Assembly: GCF_001427305.1 (NCBI RefSeq)
Contig: NZ_LMFZ01000050.1
Location: 1 to 64,000, forward strand
Origin: Duganella sp. Root1480D1
Lineage (GTDB): Bacteria; Pseudomonadota; Gammaproteobacteria; Burkholderiales; Burkholderiaceae_D
DNA: 64,000 nt
Direction of reading: 5' to 3'
Shown here: piece after piece, positions 46,073 through 53,078 of the stretch
Position numbering within the stretch: position 1 is the first letter of the stretch
How the letters are laid out: each line of letters begins with the position of its first letter
Position numbers and translations under genes: made by a program
The notes under the pieces: generated by a model
Seen by the model: the letters and a program-made list of their open reading frames with translations, nothing else
Databases searched by the model: none
What the model was told of the DNA's origin: nothing

Positions 46073-46744
46073 ATGACCGACACCCTGGATTCCGCAATCG
46101 TCGCGCAGTACCTGGCCGACAATCCGCACTTCTTCGAAGAACACGCCAACCTGCTGGGCGAGGTCAGGCTGTCCAGCCCGCTGACCGGGCGCGCGGTCTC
46201 GTTGCAGGAACGCCAGATGGAAGTCATGCGCGACAAATATAAAGCGCTGGAACTGCGCATGGCCGACCTGACCCGCCACGCCGAGGCCAACGCCGCCATC
46301 GCCAACCGCTTCCATAGCTGGAACCAGGCCATCCTGCAAACGCGCGACGATGCCGCAGTGCCGCGCGCCATCGTGCAGGGCCTGATCGACAGCTTCCACG
46401 TGCCGGCTGCCACCCTGCGCCTGTTCAATGTAGCGCCGGAATTCGCCGCTGAATGGTTCGCCAGCGGCGTGTCGGAAGACGCCCGCCTGTTCGCCAACAG
46501 CCTGATGACGCCTTACTGCGGCAGCAATAACGATTTCGAAGCCGTGCGCTGGCTGGACGACGCCGAGCACATCAAGTCCGCGGTGATCCTGCCGCTGCGC
46601 AAGCCGGGCGCCAAGGGCGCCGCCTTCGGCCTGCTGATCATGGGCTCGCCGGACCCGGAGCGCTTCACCTCCCTGATGGCGACCGACTTCCTGGTCCACA
46701 TCGGCGAAACCGCCAGCGTGGCGCTGGCGCCCCTGCTGGCCTAG
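46073..46744 (+). CDS. DUF484 family protein (GAF-like)
   Basis: A 223-residue protein of the DUF484 family, which lies between dapF and xerC in many proteobacteria. The N-terminal VAQYLADNPHFFEEHANLL is diagnostic, a short coiled coil follows (LQERQMEVMRDKYKALELRM), then a GAF-like domain (~95-220). The function is unknown. The first ATG, at 46037, would add 12 residues; 46073 is chosen because it matches the common family N-terminus. xerC starts 19 bp downstream. Confidence 0.88.
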   Translation: MTDTLDSAIVAQYLADNPHFFEEHANLLGEVRLSSPLTGRAVSLQERQMEVMRDKYKALELRMADLTRHAEANAAIANRFHSWNQAILQTRDDAAVPRAIVQGLIDSFHVPAATLRLFNVAPEFAAEWFASGVSEDARLFANSLMTPYCGSNNDFEAVRWLDDAEHIKSAVILPLRKPGAKGAAFGLLIMGSPDPERFTSLMATDFLVHIGETASVALAPLLA

Positions 46745-46763
46745 GATTAAGGCCGAACCTTCG

Positions 46764-47708
46764 ATGAGCAGCGCCGGTAAGCAAGAACAGGCCGACGCCT
46801 ACCTGGCCCACCTGGCCACCCAGCGCAAGCTGTCCGCGCACACGGTCGCCGCTTATGGCCGCGACCTGCGCGAACTGGCCACACTGTCCGACGGCAAAGC
46901 CTGGGATGCCCTCAGCCACTTCGATATCCGCCGCTACGCGGCCCAGCTCCATAGCCGCGGCCTGGACGCGCGCAGCATTGCACGCAAGCTATCCGGCTGG
47001 CGTGGTTTCTTCACCTGGCTGGGCCAGCACAGCACGCTGGCGGCCAATCCGGTGCAAGGGGTGCGCGCGCCCAAGCGCGCCAAGACCTTGCCCAAGGCCT
47101 TGGCGGTCGACGATGCGGTGCAGCTGGTGGCACCGGCCACGCCAAGCGCCGGCGATGGCGAACCGGCCCGCCTGTGCAACCGCGCCATGTTCGAACTGCT
47201 GTATTCAAGCGGCCTGCGGGTATCCGAACTGGCCAGCCTGGACCGCGAATTCCGCAAGGCCGGCGACGGCCAGCCCGCCTCGCTGGGCTGGCTGGAACTG
47301 GACAACGCCGAAGTCGTGGTGACCGGCAAGGGCAGCAAGATGCGCCGCGTGCCGGTCGGCAGCGCCGCCCTGGATGCGCTGCAGGCCTGGCTGGCGGTTC
47401 GCCCGGCGCCGGCCGATGGCAGCAGCGCCCTGTTCGTCAACGAGCGCGGCAAGCGGGTCACGCCGCGCGTGGTGCAACTGCGGCTGAAGGCGCACGGCAT
47501 CCAGGCCGGCTCGCCGGTGGCGGTGCATCCGCATATGCTGCGCCATTCGTTTGCTTCGCACGTGCTGCAGTCTTCAGGCGACTTGCGCGCCGTGCAGGAG
47601 ATGCTGGGACACGCCAGCATTACCTCGACCCAGGTCTACACGGCTCTTGATTTCCAGCACCTGGCGCTGGTCTATGACAAGGCCCATCCAAGGGCTAAAA
47701 TTAAATAG
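46764..47708 (+). CDS. xerC: Site-specific tyrosine recombinase XerC
   Basis: A 314-residue recombinase that, with XerD, resolves chromosome dimers at dif. The N-terminal SAM-like DNA-binding domain is at ~5-95 and the catalytic domain at ~110-300. Catalytic residues are visible: Arg in SSGLRVSEL, Lys in TGKGSK, HMLRH, LGHAS and the Tyr in TSTQVYT. The genomic position after DUF484 is the conserved chromosomal one, so this is not a mobile-element integrase. Confidence 0.96.
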   Translation: MSSAGKQEQADAYLAHLATQRKLSAHTVAAYGRDLRELATLSDGKAWDALSHFDIRRYAAQLHSRGLDARSIARKLSGWRGFFTWLGQHSTLAANPVQGVRAPKRAKTLPKALAVDDAVQLVAPATPSAGDGEPARLCNRAMFELLYSSGLRVSELASLDREFRKAGDGQPASLGWLELDNAEVVVTGKGSKMRRVPVGSAALDALQAWLAVRPAPADGSSALFVNERGKRVTPRVVQLRLKAHGIQAGSPVAVHPHMLRHSFASHVLQSSGDLRAVQEMLGHASITSTQVYTALDFQHLALVYDKAHPRAKIK

Positions 47709-47740
47709 CCGGGAACTTGATCCCGCTCAAGTTTGCCCAT

Positions 47741-47770
47741 TTGCCAGCATTTCCAGAATTCCGGCATAAT
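47741..47770 (+). promoter_or_regulatory. Possible sigma70 promoter for the COG0523-dksA pair
   Basis: TTGCCA (47741-47746), an 18-bp spacer and CATAAT (47765-47770), 30 bp before the ATG at 47801. No convincing Zur-type palindrome was found in the 92-bp spacer. Confidence 0.4.
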
Positions 47771-47800
47771 CGACCGATTCCACATGCTTCCCGCACGACT

Positions 47801-48883
47801 ATGGCAATGATTCCTACCACTATCCTGACCGGCTTTCTTGGCGCCGGCAAAACCACGCTGCTGAACCGCATCTTGCGCGAAGAGCATGGCATGAAGATCG
47901 CCGTGATCGAAAACGAATTCGGCCAGGAAAATATCGACAACGAAATCCTGGTGCAGGAATCGCGCGAGCAAATCGTGGAAATGAATAACGGCTGCATTTG
48001 CTGCACTGTGCGCGGCGATCTGATCGTCGGCCTCAGCGATTTGGCCAAGCGCCGCGCCGCCGGCGAAATCCAGTTCGACCGCGTGGTGATTGAAACCACC
48101 GGCCTGGCCAATCCGGGCCCGGTGGCCCAGACTTTCTTCATCGACGAGGAAGTAGGCGCTAACTACATGCTCGACGCCGTGGTCACGGTGGTCGATGCGC
48201 GCCACGCCATGCAGCAGCTCGACGAGCACGAAGAAGCCCAGCGCCAGGTAGGCTTTGCCGACAAGATCCTGCTGTCCAAGACCGACCTGGTGGATGCCGC
48301 CGCGGTCGACGCGCTGAGCGCGCGCCTGAAGCGCATCAACCCGCGCGCGCCGATCAGCCGTTCCGATTTCGGCAAGGCGCCGCTGACCGAGGTGCTGGAC
48401 CTGCGCGGCTTCAACCTGAACGAAAAGCTGGAAATCGACCCCGACTTCCTGGCCGAAGACGAGCACGATCACGATCACGAGCACGATCACGATCACGATC
48501 ACGAGCATTGCGGTCACGACCACGAGCATGGCCATGTGCACGACGAGCACTGCGGCCATCACGATCACCATCATGCCCATCACACCGACGATATCGCGGC
48601 CTTCGTGTTCAAGAGCGAACGCCCGTTTGACCCGGCCAAACTGGATGAATTCCTGGGCGGTCTCGTTGATGTGTACGGTCCTCGCATGTTGCGTTACAAA
48701 GGCGTATTGTTGATGCAGGGCGCAGAAAGGAAAGTAGTGTTCCAGGGCGTGCATCAGCTGATGGGCAGCGACCTGGGTGCAAAATGGGGCGAAAACGAGA
48801 CACGGGCAAGCAAAATGGTGTTTATTGGCAAAAATCTCCCAAAAGACATCTTTATTACTGGCCTTGAACAATGTTTGGTATAA
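47801..48883 (+). CDS. COG0523 GTPase, putative zinc metallochaperone
   Basis: A 360-residue G3E GTPase. Walker A is GFLGAGKTT (~11-19), the metal motif CxCC is GCICCTVRGD (~65-68), and SKTD is the base-recognition motif. A His/Asp/Glu-rich stretch (~221-262), mostly H-D-H repeats with two Cys, should bind several zinc or similar ions. The C-terminal CobW domain (~265-355) follows. Members deliver or hold zinc under limitation. A DksA homologue that lacks most zinc cysteines lies 72 bp downstream, consistent with a zinc-saving theme. RBS use is weak; the ATG at 47801 fits the family N-terminus. Confidence 0.9.
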   Translation: MAMIPTTILTGFLGAGKTTLLNRILREEHGMKIAVIENEFGQENIDNEILVQESREQIVEMNNGCICCTVRGDLIVGLSDLAKRRAAGEIQFDRVVIETTGLANPGPVAQTFFIDEEVGANYMLDAVVTVVDARHAMQQLDEHEEAQRQVGFADKILLSKTDLVDAAAVDALSARLKRINPRAPISRSDFGKAPLTEVLDLRGFNLNEKLEIDPDFLAEDEHDHDHEHDHDHDHEHCGHDHEHGHVHDEHCGHHDHHHAHHTDDIAAFVFKSERPFDPAKLDEFLGGLVDVYGPRMLRYKGVLLMQGAERKVVFQGVHQLMGSDLGAKWGENETRASKMVFIGKNLPKDIFITGLEQCLV

Positions 48884-48955
48884 ACTAAGGCGTTTTTTTT
48901 GACGCCACCCAAGCAGAAATTTGAAAACTCTGTCGTATCGAAGGTAAGCGAAGTC

Positions 48956-49399
48956 ATGACAAAAGCAAATAAATCGACCCCCGCCGCGGAAGTCCTGCTC
49001 ACTGAAGAAGAAATTCTGAAGATGAGCGACAAGGACTATATGAACCCGGCCCAGATGGCGTTTTTCAAGAACAAGCTGCAAAACCTTGAAAAAGAATTGC
49101 TGAAAAACGCTGGCGAAACCACCGAACACCTGCGCGAAACCGTGCTGGTGCCGGATCCCGCCGACCGCGCCACCATCGAAGAAGAGCACGCACTGGAACT
49201 GCGTACCCGTGACCGCGAACGCAAGCTGCTGAAGAAAGTGCAGCAATCGATCGCGGCCATCGACAATAACGACTATGGTTATTGCGAGGAAACCGGCGAA
49301 CCGATTGGCATTCCACGCCTGATCGCACGTCCAACGGCTACCTTGTCGCTGGAAGCACAGCAGCGCCGTGAGCTGAAACAGAAGCTGTACGGCGACTGA
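48956..49399 (+). CDS. dksA: DksA-type RNA polymerase regulator, cysteine-poor
   Basis: A 147-residue secondary-channel regulator that works with ppGpp. The coiled-coil tip has DPADRA (DxxDxA), as in active DksA. The C-terminal globular part reads YCEETGEPIGIPRLIARPTA, then TLSLEAQ. Of the four zinc cysteines of E. coli DksA only Cys110 remains; the other positions are Thr113, Ser131 and Ala134. It should therefore fold without zinc, as known for DksA2-like proteins and many alpha/beta-proteobacterial DksA. The ATG at 48956 is chosen; 19 upstream codons from a TTG are unlikely. A strong terminator follows. Confidence 0.93.
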   Translation: MTKANKSTPAAEVLLTEEEILKMSDKDYMNPAQMAFFKNKLQNLEKELLKNAGETTEHLRETVLVPDPADRATIEEEHALELRTRDRERKLLKKVQQSIAAIDNNDYGYCEETGEPIGIPRLIARPTATLSLEAQQRRELKQKLYGD

Positions 49400-49415
49400 T
49401 CCGCCACAAATCGAG

Positions 49416-49442
49416 AAAAAGCACGCTAAGGCGTGCTTTTTT
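49416..49442 (+). terminator. Rho-independent terminator after dksA
   Basis: AAAAAGCACGC / GCGTGCTTTTTT with a TAAG loop and T tract, 17 nt after the dksA stop codon. Confidence 0.92.
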
Positions 49443-49502
49443 CATTTCTTTACACGTACTGTACGCCCTTATAATTTTCCGTTGGGCTACACTAGTGATC
49501 CT

Positions 49503-50834
49503 ATGGGACTGTTCTCCATTTTCAAAAAAGGCAAGGTTGACGAAAGCGCCGTCGAAACTGACGATGCGGACGCTGCACGCCTGGCCGCGAACAGCGAACT
49601 GGAGCGCCAACGCGCGCAACAGTCGGACCTGCAACGCGAAATCGCCCGCGCCACCGCCATGAAAATCGACGCCATCGAGGCGGCGATGGCAGCGGACATC
49701 TTTAACGAACCGGAACCAGCCTGGGCCCGCAAGCCGCGCACGCTGCAGCCAGCCGCTGCTGCCGCCAATGATGGCGCGACCTTGCCCCTGCTGGACCAAT
49801 ACACCACCGAACTGCTGGGCGACGAGGACGTGCCTCTCGAAGCGGCGGCCGCCGAGAGCGCGCCGATCGTGGAAGAGATCGCGATCCTGTATTCCAACGG
49901 CCAGGCCGAGGTGGCCGAACAAATGCTGCTGGGCAGCCTGCCGGACTCGGCGCAAGACCGCACCGTGTGGTGGATGCTGTTCGACCTCTACCAGGTACTG
50001 GGCCGCCAGGAATCGTTCGAGAACGTATCGATCGACTATGCCAGCCAGTATGAAACCTCGCCGCCGTCCTGGGTGCCGCCCGCCAGCGCGGACAGCAAGG
50101 CCCCGGCCGTGGCGCGCGGCTACTCCGGCGTGACCCCGACCCTGGGCTTGTCCGGCGTGCTGAATGCCTCGCTTGCACCACAACTCGAACGACTCGACAG
50201 CATGGACCAGAAGCAGCCGCTGCGCCTGGACTTCTCGCGCGTCAACGGGGTTGAGCCGGAAGGCTGCGCCCTGCTGCTGGCTGCCCTGAAGAAGGTACAG
50301 GCCAGCGATCGCGAACTGATCGTGGTCGGCGCCGCTGAACTGGCCGAGCAGGTGCGCGACATCCTGACTATCGGCAATCGCGACGTTGGCGAAGCGCCAT
50401 GGCTGCTCTACCTCGAACTGCTGCGCCTGCTGAACCAGGAAAAGGAATTCGAAGAGGCCTCGATGGACTACTGCGTCACCTTCGAGGTCTCGCCGCCGCC
50501 TTTCGTCGCGCCCAAGAAAGTTGCCAATGCTCCCCGCCAGGCAACGGCGGCCGCTTCCGACCGCTTCATGCTGCCGGCCGTGATCGAAGGCGACATCAGC
50601 AGCCTGCTGACTGCCATCGATGCCTATGCCAGCGAAAACCAGGTGGTGGTGTTCGATTGCGGCCGCCTGGCGCGCATGGAGTTCGGCGCAGCCAGCGCAC
50701 TGCAGGCCAAGGTGGCTGAATTGGCCACTGGCGAGCGCCGTGTCGAGTTCCGCGACCTGAACCATCTGGTGGCAGCGCTGATGCGCCTGCTGGGCTATGC
50801 TGATATAGCGCGGCTCTTCCCCCACAAGTACTGA
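49503..50834 (+). CDS. STAS domain protein with two anti-sigma-antagonist-like modules
   Basis: A 443-residue protein. A charged N-terminal helix (~20-65) is followed by a short helical module (~120-170). A STAS-like module (~215-310, with PLRLDFSRVNGVEPEGCALL) and a second one near the C-terminus (~370-440, VVFDCGRLARMEFGAASAL) follow. The helical motif ending DYASQYETSPPSW / DYCVTFEVSPPPF occurs twice, pointing to internal duplication. STAS domains bind partner kinases or anti-sigma factors; no partner is adjacent. The ATG at 49503 is chosen over a further upstream codon. The stop is 63 bp before hslV. Confidence 0.75.
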   Translation: MGLFSIFKKGKVDESAVETDDADAARLAANSELERQRAQQSDLQREIARATAMKIDAIEAAMAADIFNEPEPAWARKPRTLQPAAAAANDGATLPLLDQYTTELLGDEDVPLEAAAAESAPIVEEIAILYSNGQAEVAEQMLLGSLPDSAQDRTVWWMLFDLYQVLGRQESFENVSIDYASQYETSPPSWVPPASADSKAPAVARGYSGVTPTLGLSGVLNASLAPQLERLDSMDQKQPLRLDFSRVNGVEPEGCALLLAALKKVQASDRELIVVGAAELAEQVRDILTIGNRDVGEAPWLLYLELLRLLNQEKEFEEASMDYCVTFEVSPPPFVAPKKVANAPRQATAAASDRFMLPAVIEGDISSLLTAIDAYASENQVVVFDCGRLARMEFGAASALQAKVAELATGERRVEFRDLNHLVAALMRLLGYADIARLFPHKY

Positions 50835-50838
50835 GCAG

Positions 50839-50866
50839 TTGAATTTTGAGGCTTCGGCCCCAAAAT
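50839..50866 (+). promoter_or_regulatory. Sigma32-type promoter for hslVU
   Basis: TTGAA (50839-50843), a 14-bp spacer and CCCCAAAAT (50858-50866) fit the heat-shock consensus (CTTGAA / CCCCATNT), 31 bp before the hslV ATG. The same bases form a hairpin with a TTCG loop (ATTTTGAGGC-TTCG-GCCCCAAAAT, one mismatch) just after the STAS gene stop. Confidence 0.65.
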
Positions 50867-50897
50867 ACCGCGTTAATCCCAATACAAAGGCATTAAC

Positions 50898-51440
50898 ATG
50901 GAACAATTTCACGGCACTACCATCCTGTGCGTGCGTCGCGGCAACGATGTCGCGATCGGCGGTGATGGCCAGGTCACGCTGGGCAACATCGTGATGAAGG
51001 GCACCGCACGCAAGGTGCGCAAGCTGTACCAGAACAAGGTCCTGTGCGGCTTCGCCGGCGGCACCGCCGACGCCTTCACCCTGCTCGACCGCTTCGAAGC
51101 CAAGCTGGAGAAACACCAGGGCAACCTGTTGCGCGCCTCGGTCGAGATGGCCAAGGACTGGCGCACCGACCGCGTGCTGCGCCGCCTGGAAGCCATGCTG
51201 CTGGTGGCCGACAAGGAGTCCACCCTGGTGATCACCGGTAACGGCGACGTGCTGGAACCGGAAGGCGGCGTCGGCGCCATCGGCTCCGGCGGCAGCTACG
51301 CCCAGTCGGCTGCCAAGGCCCTGATCGAGAACACCGACCTGTCCCCTGTTGACGTGGTGAAGAAGTCGCTGACCATCGCTGGCGAGCTGTGCATCTACAC
51401 CAACCTGAACCACATTATCGAGACCCTGGACCAAGCATGA
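50898..51440 (+). CDS. hslV: HslV peptidase subunit of the HslUV protease
   Basis: A 180-residue threonine peptidase of the proteasome-like HslVU complex. The catalytic Thr is in MEQFHGTTILCVRR; removal of the first six residues would expose it. GGDGQVTLGN and GSGGSYAQSAA are family motifs. It is a cytosolic double-hexamer. The stop overlaps the hslU start by ATGA. Confidence 0.97.
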   Translation: MEQFHGTTILCVRRGNDVAIGGDGQVTLGNIVMKGTARKVRKLYQNKVLCGFAGGTADAFTLLDRFEAKLEKHQGNLLRASVEMAKDWRTDRVLRRLEAMLLVADKESTLVITGNGDVLEPEGGVGAIGSGGSYAQSAAKALIENTDLSPVDVVKKSLTIAGELCIYTNLNHIIETLDQA

Positions 51441-52771
51441 ACATGACCCCTCAAGAAATCGTCGGCGAACTCGACAAGCATGTGGTCGGCCAGGGCAAGG
51501 CCAAGAAGGCCGTCGCCATTGCGCTGCGCAACCGCTGGCGCCGCCAGCAGGTGGAAGAACCGCTGCGCCACGAAATCACCCCGAAGAACATCCTGATGAT
51601 CGGCCCCACCGGCGTCGGCAAGACCGAGATCGCGCGCCGCCTGGCCAAGCTGGCCGACGCACCATTCATCAAGGTGGAAGCGACCAAGTTCACCGAAGTG
51701 GGCTACGTCGGCCGCGACGTCGACACCATCATCCGCGACCTGATCGACATCGGCGTGAAGCAGACCCGCCAGTCGGAAATGGCCAAGGTGCGCGCACGCG
51801 CCGAAGATGCGGCGGAAGACCGCATCCTCGACATCCTGCTGCCGCCGCCGCGCGACTTCGGCTTTGCCAACGCAACGTCCGAACCGCGCACCGATGACAG
51901 CACGCGCCAGACCTTCCGCAAGCGCCTGCGCCAGGGCGAGCTCGATGACAAGGAAGTCGAAATCGAGCTGGCCGAGCAGAGCCCGACCATGGAAATCATG
52001 GCGCCGCCGGGCATGGAAGAAATGACGGAACAGATCAAGTCCATGTTCTCCGGCATGGGTGGCGGCCGCAAAAAGGCGCGCAAGATCAAGATCAAGGAAG
52101 CCATGAAATTCCTGCTCGAGGAAGAGGCTGCCAAACTGGTCAACGAAGACGAAATGAAGAAGATTGCCCTCACCAACGTGGAGCAGAACGGCATCGTGTT
52201 CCTGGACGAGGTGGACAAGATCGCCTCGCGCTCGGAGGTGGGCGGCGCCGACGTGTCGCGCGCCGGCGTGCAGCGCGACCTGCTGCCGCTGGTGGAAGGC
52301 ACCACCGTCAACACCAAGTACGGCATGGTACGCACCGACCATATCCTGTTCATCGCTTCCGGCGCTTTCCACCTGGCAAAGCCGTCGGATCTGATCCCCG
52401 AGTTGCAGGGCCGCTTCCCGATCCGCGTTGAGCTGGAGTCGTTGTCGATTGCGGACTTCGAGCGTATCCTGACCAGTACCGACGCCTGCCTGACCAAGCA
52501 GTACCAGGCCTTGCTGGCGACCGAAGGCGTACACCTGGAGTTTGCATCGGACGGCATCCATCGCCTGGCGGAGATTGCCTTCCAGGTCAACGAGCGCACC
52601 GAAAATATCGGCGCGCGCCGCCTGTACACGGTGATGGAAAAGCTGCTGGAAGAGATCTCCTACACGGCGACCGAAACCGGCGACCAGACCGTCACCATCG
52701 ATGCAGCTTATGTGAACCAGCGGCTGGATGCGCTGGCCGTCAACGAAGACCTGTCACGCTACGTACTGTAA
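51437..52771 (+). CDS. hslU: HslU ATPase subunit of the HslUV protease
   Basis: A 444-residue AAA+ unfoldase. Walker A is GPTGVGKTE, Walker B is IVFLDEVDKIA, and the pore motif GYVGRD is present. The I domain (~110-230) carries the acidic and Lys/Arg-rich segments typical of HslU. The C-terminal tail ends LSRYVL, which normally docks into HslV. Start and stop both overlap neighbouring genes (ATGA with hslV, TAATG with the next small gene). Confidence 0.97.
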   Translation: MNMTPQEIVGELDKHVVGQGKAKKAVAIALRNRWRRQQVEEPLRHEITPKNILMIGPTGVGKTEIARRLAKLADAPFIKVEATKFTEVGYVGRDVDTIIRDLIDIGVKQTRQSEMAKVRARAEDAAEDRILDILLPPPRDFGFANATSEPRTDDSTRQTFRKRLRQGELDDKEVEIELAEQSPTMEIMAPPGMEEMTEQIKSMFSGMGGGRKKARKIKIKEAMKFLLEEEAAKLVNEDEMKKIALTNVEQNGIVFLDEVDKIASRSEVGGADVSRAGVQRDLLPLVEGTTVNTKYGMVRTDHILFIASGAFHLAKPSDLIPELQGRFPIRVELESLSIADFERILTSTDACLTKQYQALLATEGVHLEFASDGIHRLAEIAFQVNERTENIGARRLYTVMEKLLEEISYTATETGDQTVTIDAAYVNQRLDALAVNEDLSRYVL

Positions 52772-52974
52772 TGGCCAACAAGCAACTGGCAACCCGGCAG
52801 AAGATGCGGATCCGCGTCGAGCCCTCGCAAAACTTTGGCAAGCCCCGCAATCCGATTGCGGCGCTGGCCAAGGCACGCGCGGCGGGCCCGCACGACAAGA
52901 ACCGCACGACTGCCGAGCGCCAGGCTGCCAGGAAGCTGATCGACAAGAAAATCACCGGTTCCGATGGCGAATAG
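52771..52974 (+). CDS. Small basic hypothetical protein coupled to hslU
   Basis: A 67-residue Lys/Arg-rich protein beginning MANKQLATRQKMRIRVEPSQ. The ATG shares its A with the hslU stop (TAATG), typical of translational re-initiation. No signal peptide, membrane segment or metal motif is seen, and I do not recognise a family. Nucleic-acid or ribosome binding would fit its charge but is speculation. Confidence 0.5.
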   Translation: MANKQLATRQKMRIRVEPSQNFGKPRNPIAALAKARAAGPHDKNRTTAERQAARKLIDKKITGSDGE

Positions 52975-53078
52975 CCCGGCCGCCACGCTGCGCGTCGGTG
53001 ACTGGACCGTGGCCGTGTACCGGCTGGCTGCCGCTGAATTCCTGAAAAAAGCCCGATAATTTCTGAATTACGCTGAAA

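Noticed and set aside
46764..47708. Tyrosine recombinase as an integrase of a genomic island
   Set aside because: It matches XerC and lies after DUF484, its conserved chromosomal place. No attachment-site duplication or island cargo was seen.
47709..47800. Zur operator before the COG0523 gene
   Set aside because: No GTTATAnnATAAC-like palindrome is present; a partial CCAGAATTCCGG symmetry is too weak.
48460..48590. Tandem GATCAC/GAGCAC units as a microsatellite or CRISPR-like array
   Set aside because: They are in-frame His-Asp/Glu codons of the COG0523 metal-binding tract, with no spacers.
52964..53059. 31-codon frame after the small basic gene (MANSPAATLRVGDWTV...)
   Set aside because: It overlaps the previous gene out of frame, has no ribosome site and no recognisable family; probably chance.
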